Assembly: GCA_029851415.1 (NCBI GenBank)
Contig: CM056742.1
Coordinates: forward strand, 145,085,121 to 145,149,120
Direction: 5' to 3'
DNA: 64,000 nt
DNA from: Eretmocerus hayati
Taxonomy: Eukaryota > Arthropoda > Insecta > Hymenoptera > Aphelinidae
The notes below the pieces were generated by a model. That model had not been told where the DNA came from and ran no database searches. It worked only from the letters and a program-made list of their open reading frames with translations. The position numbers and the translations under genes were made by a program. Below, in pieces: positions 10,670 through 23,479 of this stretch. Each line of letters opens with the position of its first letter. Position 1 is the first letter of the stretch.

Positions 10670-13600
10670 CGTGTGTCCGCACTAAATGCCGGCGTGTGTG
10701 GCGGGTTATTTAAATAGCGTTTCCTAAATGGGCATGCATATCTTTCTTCCTCTGTCATTGCAGAGGTAAATGTCGAACCATTATTGGTATGTTTCATGTA
10801 ACATTTCTGTAATTGCCTCTCGGCCTGCGGCTTACTCTGGCAAAGCCACCGATGCCACCGGTTGAGTCGAAAGGAGGCCGCGTTTCGCTCTCTTCATGCA
10901 GCTCTCTCGAGAGAGCACATAAGTAACAGTTATATATACGCGTTCAAGTGCCGCAACTGGAAAACTTTCGATCCGTATCCATGCAAGAGAGCTGTTTTGC
11001 TGCCGTGCATCTAGACATGCTTACATACGCGCGAAAATCCTTGATCTCGATTCCAGAATGACGAACGCACCTGTTTACGCGCTTATATATAGTTATATAA
11101 AAAGATACGCGAATGTGTATGGTGGTTCCGGCTCGATGGAATTCTACTGGATGCGCTGCAATGAGAATCGCATTTCCCTTTCAAAAAGGCGTTGACACGG
11201 ACTTGATATATAATTTAGTGTGTCTCTAGGTCAATCTCTCAAATGTTGGGTGGGTTGTTTTGAACCGTAGAATATCTGCATGCGTTGGTTTCTGGTCTTT
11301 CCATGTAAACGTATTAAAATTGTTCCCTCTGACCGTTCAATTTACAGCGTTCTCATCATTATCTATTAAAAATGATGGATCACCCTCAGGAATGGCAATA
11401 GATGCAGGAATTTCAACGAATGCGCTAATAATCTGCAAAATTTGCCAGTTTCTGCCCGCCAACATCGTGTAAAAATGCAAAACAAGAAAAAAAATTTGCT
11501 ATAATTATGTCATTTTTCTCACGGCACTGCTGGTTATCCATCATTTGATTTTGTTTTAGTGGTTCCTCAGTTCGAAAAAATGCACTATTCTAACTTTTGC
11601 GATAGCGACTTGGATATTCCCCAAGACATTCTTGCATTCCACCTCCAATATAATCTTGCCAAAAAACGAAAATGGAATTGCTAGATTCATTTTCTTTGAT
11701 CGATCCTGAAAGATCTTCGACTCTGTGTCGATCTTGGATTAATGAGCCGATTTTGAGTCAATGAATGAATCGATAAGTACTGACTAGTCCGAACTAATCT
11801 AACCCAAGTTCATCTCTAGGAAATGGTTGTAGTCATGTTTTGCTGGCACAGTACTTCCTACGGCTCATCCTTGTATAGACTTTTCTAGACGAACCACCAG
11901 CTCACTGAAAACGTAGACATCAGTAGCATCTAAATTTTACCGTAAATTTTGACAATTTTCACAGTTTTTTTCATGAGTGAACACACGATGGTATTCTACG
12001 TGTTAAATTAGCTATCAGAAAATTACGAACGGCACAGTGGTACATTAATGCCTCAAACAGACACAACTAAAATTTCGAAATTCTTAGGAGCCGGGGAGAA
12101 AAGTTCTGGGCAATTTCGCAAATGCCGATTAACACGGCGTCTTATGGGAAATGATCGATACACTCATTTCTAACTATCAGATTTTCACGGGAAAAAGCAC
12201 ACAGGTGTAAGAGTGCATGAAAAATGCATAGCAACAAACAGATCGACGATTAGGAGCCTATAAAGAAAGATCCGAGCCAACATGTCACTACTTTCGGCGG
12301 TTTCGGGGTTAGGTTGTCGTCTGCTGTGTGCATTACTATACCTATATAGGCGGGCGGAAACGAGTCAAGCGAGGATCTAATCTACACTTGGACTTATCAG
12401 TACCGCTAGTACTACCTTAAGTCTTGTAGATTGAAAATTTTTGTGTTATCAAGTCCTTTCCCTGATGAATTGCTTGAAGGAAATTGTTTGCTGCCAGATC
12501 GAGTGGAATTGAGTTCACCAATCTATATCACAATAATGTGGAGTCGTTCAGTGACAAGCAATTGAGTGTTAATGTAAGATGAAGATTGCGGACACGAATC
12601 GCATGAAATTCTACTAGGAGTTGTTAATTTATTGTGATTTACATACACTACAAGTTCATTTCTTATCATCACATCGCATTGTTTCTAAGGAGTCAAAACT
12701 CACATGTTGAAGATATAAAGGATTGTCCTGATTATTGAAAATCTATCTGGTGTTACAACATACTCGAAAAGAGTATGACGAACAACTCAACCATAGCCCT
12801 TGAATTTTGTATTGTAGTCAACTTACTTGAGACCATTAGCTGTGAGAATCTTGTTATCAGCTCTCGGTAAATTCTCCGACGACTTCTGCTGCACATGACT
12901 GAATGGGACACATTTGGGTAATTTTGCTAGTTGTCATATTGTCTCATTCCTCGTGTCAGAACAATATAATCATCTGCTGAATTGCAGACTGTATCACAAT
13001 ACGTACTTATCATGTAAGTTTCAAATTTATTTCTCACTCCATACAAAACCCTTGACAAAACCCACGCCGAGCCACGCGAATTGTCAAAGGCCGCGTTGAT
13101 GGAGCAACATCTGTCCGGAAGTGACAGACACCACCAGTCTCGTTGTTGGCATCATATACAACCGTTGCACTATATCTTGTCCTATACCCCTTGTTCTTCT
13201 TTGCTTTCACTGTTGTCTTCTTCTTATTTTTTCCAAAGGGCCACGAACATGGTTATCATGATGAAGCAAACTTGATCAAGTACAAATTCGTGTGTTCTTC
13301 ATTTTTAGACCGTCTTCACATCTACAATATACAAACCATGTGCCACTTGTTAGTAAACATGACCAAAAAAATATGCTGCGGTTTACATAATTGTCAAAAT
13401 TTTGAAGATGAATTGTATAGACTGTGATGGCTCACAAGGACAGCTTCATGTGCATTTACACTCTGTATTGTTCTTTAATATTTTTGGGGTATGAGAGGGA
13501 GAAGGAGATCGGTTTGAAGGAGCTCGAAACAAAAGCACTATTTAACCCTTGCTTTTGAAATTTGTGGTCTCTTTACTTGAATTATGCCTTGATGAAAAAT

Positions 13601-14050
13601 TATTTAGTGCAGCCATAGCTGTACTGCAACAGTCTTTTAAGACTGTCCATTGTCTGAAACGAAAAACTCCACCTACTCAGGCTCTGCGTCTCTCCTAGTT
13701 ACAAATGTAAGAACTGCTGACTAAAGACTGATTAATTTTCAGACTTGATCTCGATGTTTGGGAATAATGTCTCAGATGAGGAACCTATCCAGTAAGAGTG
13801 TTGTTTCACGTCGAAACATTTAATTCTCCGTATCTCGTCATTCTATCCTTTACACATTTCATCCATTGGTCATTCTACTTCTTTTTTTAATTCAATGCTT
13901 TTCCGATGTAATACCAGAACCCAGTCAAGCAGTTGAAGTTGTTATATCAGATCGACATAATTGTGACATTCATGATACATATGTATTCAGTTCAGACCAC
14001 TTTGTAATATATTATTGCACAGCATTGATTTCTTGTATGTTTCAAAGATA
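10670..14050. other. Gene-free stretch
   Basis: Only short chance frames. No recognisable domains, tRNA-like sequence or clear repeats. Intronic or intergenic. Confidence 0.5.
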
Positions 14051-14054
14051 ACAC

Positions 14055-14450
14055 CATAGCAGGTCCTGGCAGATCATATTCTCGTCATATTCACTTGAGT
14101 TTCAGTGAGCATCACTGATGGATCGGTAAGACAATCTACTGAAGAAATCCCAGTGCTTCATAGGTCCTGCCAGACTATGTTCACTGAAGTTCCAGTGAGT
14201 ATTACTCATGTTCGAGGGGTGCCCACCGTGCCCACAGCTTCGTCAATGAGACATATTGAAACTTCAGTGGTTACAAACTGCCAGGGCCTTGCATGTAAGC
14301 ACTAAAATATCAAGGAATTGTCTCACTGAACCGTTAGTGATGCTCATTAAAACTCCAGTGACGAAGCCCTGTCCGACACCCAAGGTCACTGAAGTCTTCA
14401 GTCAAAGTTGATCCGAAATACATAAAAGCTTAGTGACTTCCCACTGGTTG
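14055..14450. repeat. Cluster of CAGTGA/TCACTG motifs in inverted and direct orientation
   Basis: At least seven CAGTGA- or TCACTG-like motifs occur in about 350 bp. GTTTCAGTGAGCATCACT (about 14100-14117) is nearly the reverse complement of AGTGATGCTCATTAAAAC (about 14335-14353). AGGTCCTGGCAGAT (about 14061-14074) pairs with CTGCCAGGGCCT (about 14279-14290) and is echoed at 14161-14174 (AGGTCCTGCCAGAC). The pattern fits a degenerate foldback element or a cluster of factor-binding sites; no target duplication was found. Confidence 0.5.
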
Positions 14451-15948
14451 ACACAGAGAGAGTACAGAAACGAAAGCTTTCGAAAGCAATTACGTATCAA
14501 TATCAGCCAAACTAACACACCTTTTATTCCTAGACATGTTGAAAACCTCAGTTAATCTTGATCAAGTGAGAGCATCGTAATTGCACACCGTATTTGAGTT
14601 TACACTTATCCAATTTTCTTCTTTCAATCCCTTGACATTTGTTATCACAGTGATGTAGTATTTCGTAGTAATGAAAAAACTTTCAAAAGTGTCAGAGTAC
14701 TGTAAAGAATATTTGATGATAGAGCTTTGAGCACAAATTTGAAGTGCAAGTTTGGCTCACTAAGGTTCACTCGTCTTACGTTTGATGTAGTAGTACAGTA
14801 CATAGAATCACCACAGCATAACTATTATTCTATCTGCAAATTGCTCACCATCATGAGTTATCGGATGCACACCCCATTTCGAACCCTATTCATGCATTCT
14901 CCAAAATTATATATGTATCATTATAAATGTCACCAAATAGATATGATGCGGTTCCTTCAGGAAGGTAACCCGATTCGACTTCTTGGAATACACTTTGTAA
15001 TGGGAAAAATTATATATATATAGTAACAGAGGTTAGTATTGGTGCAGTCTAAGACAGATATTATTACGTCCCCGTACACTGGAGTCAACATACATGCTAG
15101 AATGCACATACTGTAACAAGCGGAACGGCATATAAGTATTCCTTTACGAGATGTGCGCAAAGTTTATGCAGCCTATGAATTCTATAACCTAGCTCTTTGG
15201 TAAAAGCCGAACTCGGCGTGTGCAATGGCGTGTAGATATATGTATATGGCTTATTCAACATAGTGTGGGTGTGCGTGCACATATGGGAATAACAAGCGAC
15301 AAACAGCGGCGACTCTTTCTCTTTCTGATGGTGTGTCTTTTCTTCGTGACACGCATTAGCCGTGGGAAGTCAGACGTGAGTGAATATACCTGGAGGAAGT
15401 TGGTGAAAAGATACATTCTGAGACGATGAAGGTGGGCTGGAAGTACAAACATAGGCTACGTGTATCTTGACTTTACTTTCCATGATAACATAGGAAGGGT
15501 GAAGCGAAGAAACAAAACAGGGCAGATGAAAAACCTCCTGGTGTGGTGGAATTCGAAAATATCTCTTCCAGCCTTTGCCAGAATATATAAATAGGAAATC
15601 CTCATATCTGTCTGTTGATTTTTAAGGCCTAGTCGTTTCAACTGTTGATTTGTCAGGATTCTGTCACGATTCCATGCTGGTGCGCGAAGATCTATTTATA
15701 ATTTACCAGTATCTCCTAACTGCAACAGAATATATCGTGTCAGTTGAAATCACTTCCCTTGACATTTGCTACTTTTTAATATCCATCGCGCTGTTTCAAA
15801 ACTGCAATCTTTGAGTGAAATACAGCCTGAAGGTATCTCATTTGTTGCACATTTACGATCATTTTTTCCACATTTTATCAATGTTTAAATCCCTGTCAAC
15901 TTGTACATAACAAAGTCTAACGAAACCGGAACTTTTTTATGATTCCAG
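14451..15948. other. Gene-free stretch
   Basis: Short chance frames only, with TATATA-rich patches around 15010. No supported feature. Confidence 0.45.
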
Positions 15949-16028
15949 ATGGTGTATGTCAAGGACTGTATGAAAGCAGACGACGCCATAAGCCAGTGCA
16001 ATGTGGCTAAGTGGGGAGACACGATCAG
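15949..16028 (+). other. Candidate 80-bp internal exon, unidentified
   Basis: A good acceptor (CTTTTTTATGATTCCAG) precedes an 80-bp open stretch ending CGATCAG before GTGATG. Translated, it begins MVYVKDCMKADDAISQCN. The peptide looks protein-like, but I cannot assign a family, I found no partner exons, and the donor is mediocre. Chance remains the main alternative. Confidence 0.2.
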
Positions 16029-19000
16029 GTGATGAGAATTTCTGACCAATTATGCACAGACCCTAATTCCAAGGGCCTGAAGCAAAAACCAGTCGGAAAT
16101 CTAAAATAAAAAGATAAGAAAGTAAGCAGAAATATTGAAGGATATAATGCAGAAATCTTCAAGCCCATAACACAGAAAAAAATAAAAAAAGGGCTTTCAC
16201 TTGTCTACCTTGGACAAATATACCTCGAACCTACAAGTACCTCCAAACTTACCTTCAATAGCAGCGCAATAGTGCCTATGCCTTTCCTGCTGCACTCTAT
16301 TGTTGTTGATGAATTTCAAAGCTAAAATAGAGTCAAAGGAAGAAGGAAGGAAGCCAGTACAATTTCAATCTTGATAAAGATAACCCTGATACAAAACTCA
16401 CGATTGCAGCCTCTTTTAAGCTTCTTCAAAGAATCATTACTGGAGTATCAGAGTGTACCTGTATGAAGACAAGAAGAAGTACAGATATATTTACGATATA
16501 TAAGAAAAGTGAAAAAAAAAGTGAAGTCATAGTTTGTTATCGGCATTGCGGGGTATAGTTACGTAAAACAAGTGTGACAAAGAGTGAAAGCTGAATGTAA
16601 AAGTGCCAGATATCTGTTTGGTAATCTAAAAAGACACTGGGGACACTGCAATACGAAGCCATCTACGAGCTTTGTCCAATTTGAAGGTAAGGCATTGAGT
16701 TCCTACCGAGGTTCCTACTACTGGATTTAGCTCCCTCTATTATCAAATTCGAATTTTCAAGATTCTATGAAACAGAATCATCATAACAAAATATTTTGAC
16801 TTCTCTGTTGGAGCACCATATTTCAAGATTCGCGTTCTCGTTAGTGCAGCGGGCAGGAGTCAAGTTCAACTTAGCATAGATGAAGATAGATAAGTCAACG
16901 GAGGAGAAAAACGCAGGAAAAATGTGGCATAGGGAGCTACGATTATCGATTTTCGTTCTCGATTGTGTCTAAAAGCAGTCTAGTTTGTATCCGGTGCGAT
17001 GGGTATCATTCGTTCAGGCAAACCGCACTCCCACATTCACGTTACTCTCTTGGGCTGCCTACTTTGGTGTATGAGGTCGATGAATTGAATAGTTTCTGCA
17101 ACACAATGACGTTGGCTCTGGTTTTTGCTACTCTCTAAAAGTATTCAAGTGATTTTCATCATGCAAGATATGTAGAATCTAAAGCAAAATCACAAGGGAC
17201 GTTCGCGCAAATTTTTGGAGAGAGTGACTGTCTGTCTCAGCCCAATATCGTTTCTCCTGGCAACTGTGTTACGTGTTATCAGCAAAATAAATATCATCAA
17301 ATGAACGTCCTCATTATGGAACTGCTACAATCAAAGGCATTGTTCATTCCCACACTGATAAGGCCGCGGTCCCTTTGGTTGAACTGTTACAGATAATTCT
17401 GATACTCCCATAATTAATTTTCTTGTGGCAAATTATTTCCATTTGGACTTGATTCTATGCCCAGTCAATTGTGACAAAAACATTTTTGTGACAGTAGTTC
17501 CTGAAGCATAGTGATTTGTATCGCCTTACCCCAACTTCAATTGCATGGAAAGTAATTGCTCAATATCCTGGAATATTTTGTGCACTTCTTTTACACCTTA
17601 ATCCATCTAGATCACATCACCTATGTGGTGCACACCAAACCCAGTCCGAACAAAAACTTGAGGAAAAATGTATTCTACACGAGTTGTTCTGAGACATTTA
17701 AAAAGATTCTCTTTGGAAAGACTACACGTGACAGGGGTTCTATATCGACAGAAGCTGTCTCTACAGACTTCTCATGTTACTCGTATACTGCGTTTCGTAC
17801 ATGCACATGTGCACTCCTCTGTAAGATATTTTTTCACTCTTTTCACTCCTTTACTTTTCTGTACTGCTTTTTTTCCTCTGCCTCGTCTGCTGCATTTGTA
17901 CATGCAGATCAAGTAAAGCTCGTTTCTGTCGTCGTGTCTCGAGTAAATAACTCGAGAAAAAAATGAGGATGAGGATATTTTTAAAGTGATGGTCTTGAAT
18001 GTTGAAGTAGGCCAAAGATTGCATTCTTCTGTTTTGATTCACGTAACTCTTGATTTTGTCTCTCTTATTTTATCTTTTGAGGCCACCGAGGAAATTGGGT
18101 TTCGCAATTTTTTTCCTTGAACTTATTCTGAGGAATCTAGGGACATCAGAATATCCATCACCTCTCAATTTACAAAGTACCCTTTGTCGAATTCTTTTGA
18201 TGTCATCAAAATGTCATCAAATTATCTGAAGCGAAAATGTTACATATTCCTCTTGTGGTGGAGATGCGAATCCACAGTATGACGACTTCTCCTACATTCT
18301 CCTACATTTGTTGACAGAAAAAGATCAAAATTTAATATAAACAAAAATAAGTTGTCAATCGCTAAGACACAGTGCATTCAGTCCAATGTTATAGCGCACC
18401 AAAAGAGGCGCCCCCAGGCTCATATACAATGTAGATTACGAGCGTTTTGTGCTCATTTCCATATTTTATTTTTTCCCATAAAACATGCATCCATAAAATG
18501 CCAGTCATATGACTTATATTTTATGAAAGTTTGAAAAAACGTGGGATCATCAAAACATCCAATTTCAGGATATTTGATGACTAAGCGCCCCAAACTTGAT
18601 TCTTTGCCCATCAATAATTTCATATGGGTATTTATTTTGTGGATAGTTATTCCGAGAGTCATTCCCTGTATCTTATCTACAAAAGCACAAACAATCTCAA
18701 GTGTACACGTGCACAGTGCAAATTTTCTCAAGGGTTAGCAAGGAGGTTAGTTTCTCTCAAGAAGCATCAGGTACAAACTATGCACACAGGTATACGTTAG
18801 CTCTCAAAGATTCTAAAGACGACAAGCCGACATCACAGTATACACAGTGAAGAAGAATATGATGCTGGTCTCTTCCATTCTCTATGTCTACTCTGCACTG
18901 CACTGTTCTGCAACATTTTGCAACATCCAAGGCATTTACGTTGACAATTTATGAGTGGCTGAATAGTCCTAACGTAGCGCAATGCGCGCTTGATGCCATG

Positions 19001-22000
19001 CCTCCTTGAGAACCGCGTCGATTTTTTTCACCTCGATCTTATTTGTCGTCGTCCTCCTCCTCCTCTTCATCCTCCTCATCTTCTCGTGTCGTCTACAAGT
19101 CTGCTGAAGTAAAATTTATTTATTCTCAAGATCAACGACCACAACGACGAAAATGCTTGCAATGTCTATTTCTACAGCCGAGTACTTGCTCAGAGGCTCT
19201 GTAATTACTGAAGGTGGCGGTGATTTATCTAAGCTATGCGACATGCCCCACGCACTTTACCATCGGCTGAATAAACGCATTTGGCATTTCTTTTCCACGA
19301 CAATCCTTGGAGCACAATCATTGCAGCTGAACTTTTTACACCTCGTGTAGCATGTAGGTACACTTACACGTGGCATTTTTGCCTTGACTTCTTCTGCAAG
19401 CTCTACTGTTTTCTTTTTTGTACGATATGGCAAGGGTCCCTGTGTGCAAAGAGATCCATTAATTTAACCTCTGCAGCAAGCGTTGAACTGACGCTTTTTC
19501 CGCACTCTGCAGAAGTTGTGCATTGCAGTGAAGCGCCACGTTTGTGTTCTCTCCCGCGTAAGCCCAAGAAGCAGCAGTATTATACTCTGACAAAGTACTC
19601 CCCCCGAGAGTACGTAGGGCATGAAGTTTTGTTTTGCAGCAAGTGCGCATAGCTTCTTTTAGATGCTTGTGAGAATTTCTTGTCACTATAGAGAGTTCAG
19701 TTGACTCTTTAACGATGCCCTGACCGTAAATTGAGTTGTAAAATCTCATTTTAAATTCTTTTGCGAGGCATTTTATTGCATATTTCGAATTATTCGAGTT
19801 TCTGCGAATAAGTAATGCCAAATCTGCGGTATCAGAGAAATACTGAACTTAGTGTAAACTGATTGTCGTTCAACAACCAACCAAATGGTGAAATACGCTT
19901 GAAATAATACCTCATTTTCGAAATTGATATTTGTGCTACAATTTCCAACTCTTAATGCGACGTCCAACAATGAGATATGAAAACTCACTGATAGTGATTA
20001 TCCCTTCAATTTAAACTGGCATGATCAATACTCATACTTAGATATGAGGAAATATCCAAACTGTGATTTCAAGTTTTTATTGTGTTTTAAGAGTCAAAAA
20101 CTTTTTTCTGTAGAACTAAGAATATTTGTACTGGAAGTTTCATATCACATGAGTGTTACACATAACCTTGTCATCATAATTTGAAGTTCTGCACACATAC
20201 TTACTCACGCGCATAAAGAAATGATAGGTTACCTGGGTGTTTACATTATTGTGTTTTCATTTGATGTTTGACACACTTCGTTTTGACAGTTTTGTTAAAT
20301 GTGAGGGACGAATGCACAAATGAGTTGTTCAGGAGAGTGAACCAATAGCTCTTGAGGCTTTTCGCACCCAAGACTCAACTCAAATTTCTCAGTTAGGTAC
20401 AAGACCTTCTACCAAAATTTTTCATGCATCTCTATCATGTTTTCTCCTTGAAGAAATAGTTTTGATAACTTTCTAGAGCATACCACGAAATCATGGAATG
20501 ATTGTGAGTCCACTCTGACTCTAATCAACCAAATCGTTTGTCTCAAATCGACAAATCCGCACATTTCAGCAGCCTACATGTTCCATGAAGGTGGCAAAAT
20601 GTCAGTGCCATGCTCTTTCTCGTACCAAAACTAATTAAGCGATACACTCATTTTCTATGCAATTCAGAGGAGTCGATAACACCAAAAGCTGCAATGTCAA
20701 CCTTTCTGTCCAGAAAACTATTGGCAACAAGATAAATTTTTACTCACTTGAAATTGTTATAAAATCACTCGTGCCGACATTTCATTCCGTTCGGTGGATC
20801 TCAAGATGTGCAATAATACATTCACACGTTCACTGCGACATGGAAAATCGCGTTCGGGTTCTGTGAGCGAAGGGCTCCGCCGATAGGGCTCTAACATCAC
20901 AGTAGAGGTGTTGAGATCAGAAATGTTATTATTACATCAGTTGTCGGGTAAAAAAAGATAAATTTCTTCCTGACAAGCAATGAACTGCACTACAAAAGTT
21001 TGCTCAGTCTCTCGTGATGCATGCATGTGCAACAAAACAGCTTGTATCGGTTGAGCACATTAACGTGGGAGGCTCAAAGCCTTATAATAGTAAACCGTGC
21101 GGTACACATGCACATCAGCTTTGCGAACATATTAGCAGTATATACCCGACATGTCTGTGCATCACGGGCAACCCTCATCGTCGCCAACGGCTGCTGAATA
21201 ATATCTATATTGTACATACATGCTCGAAACTGGAGTCCCGCGATGCACGAGGAGTTGGTATTGATTTCAGGTCATAAATAGACCGCAGTCTCTATTATTC
21301 AGGTCTGCCTGTACTTTCCGAGGTACTTCCAGCTCTTATTTTTTGCTTTTTTAGCAACGAGCTTTATCATTCTTGGATGAACCTTTCTGCCCTCCCCCCT
21401 GTCTCTCGCGTCATCTTCTGCTTTTCATTATTCCATGCTCGACTTTTTGAATGCGAGTATCTCTTTCATACTGCGTGGATACTAATTCTTTAGTTATCCA
21501 GTCATTCACAAGACCGTGTGCTTTTATTTGCCGATCTCATCGAAATTGAAAACATCTGCGCATAACTTCTTAGAAATGTGTTAATGGACTCGAGTAAATT
21601 CATTGTTCTTTCGATTTGAGTATTTTTCCCAAATTGTCAGGATATAATTTCATAAGAAATGATAATGTATTGATAAGAGGGAAAAAATGAAGGTGATGAT
21701 TATTTACAATTTTATTCCATCTCGTCACACTCAACTTGTGCAGATTCATACAAAAAATTTCATGAATGGTGAATCCAGAAATAATGAAGTAGCGACGATC
21801 AAGTCCATTGTACTTTCAAACAGGAGTAGCATTCAATTTACTGTGATCAACCATGAATAATTAAATCAACAATTTGTAATCGCTAATCTTGCATGAATTT
21901 TGCACAACACATCAAGCTGTTACCGAATCGGAATACATATCTACGCGAGTTCAAAGAACTTTTGTGCAGAGAGAATATTATGACAAAAAAGTATTTTATT

Positions 22001-23258
22001 ATTAATTGCGTATCGTGTATTACATATATCTCATAATTCGGAGCACGAATAATATATGAGTCTGGTATAACGTCGAGGTCTGATATAACAGTTTTTATAT
22101 TCCATTGTATTGTTGAGTTGTCGTAGAGTAGCGCTTCATTCATTAAACGCTATGTAATTCAGAAAAGTGGTTTTGGTATTTTATGAGTAAAATTGCGAAA
22201 ATATCGTAATTTGAAGAGCTTTGTGGAGAATCCAGCAGCTTGATGAATGATAACATATTATTCCTTCACTACTTTGGATTCTTCCGCAAGAGAGTGTGGG
22301 CCAAAATTTTCGAAAAATTGCGATCAAACATCCGTGTATGTTTTAAATATATCATTCACACGCATCTTCAGTTTGATAACGTTCAACTTACATCATCAGA
22401 CACTCATTCGCGATTTTTGACTTCTGGTACTGAACGGCTGAACAAACACGTATTGTAATAATCTCAACGAAATCGACTTTTTTGACAATGATAATTGCAA
22501 TTTTTACCGCTTACAAGTTTTTTCGAGAATATTGTGGGAATATTATGATTAATCAACGTGATATAAATTTGTCGATAAATACCCCTTTCCGTTCGCTATC
22601 TGTTTGAGCTCTGAAATTCTTACACTTGACCTTGCGCCTGCTTTCCATCATCGCTCTTATCATGAATTTGAATTGATAATTTCTTTTTATCTGTCTTTTT
22701 TAAACCGCGACAATCGGGCGCTCGTTGACACGGTTGACGCGAAACGTACATTTTATTTCATTTCGTATATAGGTGTGCGGCGATGATAAATTACTGATGC
22801 TTTGAATCATGTGCTTCCACATTGATGATGATATATCAAAAATTTTCGCATACGCGTCATGTATTTTGCTGATCTGGCCGAATTTTTCCGACTCCATTTC
22901 GATGATGCGAGTCAAAGTATAGTTGCTGTTATGTCCTCCGCATAATACCTCAGTGACTTTCCGTTCATTTATTTTTTGGGTCACTGCTTTTGGCTAACTG
23001 TGCTGCTTTTGTAAGGCAAAAGAAATCGAGAGCCAAAATAAGGTAAAACTTCAACTTTTAATCGCATTTTCTGGATGACCGTTGCTATTCCACGCTTGAA
23101 AAAATTAATCGTCACAGACTTCCATTGAATTTCTTGATTCTGTTCGAAGGTGATCTGAAAATTAATCATCTGAATTTCTTATCAATATCATCCAAATGAG
23201 GAGAACGTGAAAAATTTTATAGGAGATCTGAATCGAAAGTACCCCTAATTAGGTATCA
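16029..23258. other. Gene-free stretch
   Basis: About 7.2 kb with only short frames on both strands, homopolymer runs, and a (TCC)n-like patch near 19044-19080. No supported gene or element. Confidence 0.45.
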
Positions 23259-23479
23259 GTAGATTCCAGGGTTTGTAACGAAATCAATTTTGAATTTCGT
23301 TGAATTTCGTTGAATACCATTTCCTGCCTGGGTTGAGCCGTTATAATGATGATAATCTTCGTGATTATCGAAAAGAAAACGGTTGAGATAGATTTCGAGG
23401 ATGGATTTGGATAAAAACCTCAAAACAACGAAATTCAACGGAGTTCAAAATCGATCTCGTTACAAACCCTGGTAGATTC
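23259..23479. mobile_element. hAT-type MITE (205 bp) with 8-bp target duplication
   Basis: The element at 23267-23471 begins CAGGGTTTGTAACGA and ends TCGTTACAAACCCTG, flanked by perfect GTAGATTC copies at 23259-23266 and 23472-23479. The 8-bp duplication and CAGGG ends are the hAT signature. The inverted similarity continues about 45 bp inward (AATTTCGTTG against CAACGAAATT). There is no coding capacity, so it would have been moved by a transposase supplied elsewhere. Confidence 0.92.

Noticed and set aside
10531..10797. 88-codon minus frame
   Set aside because: Most of it is the translated right terminal repeat of the Harbinger element.
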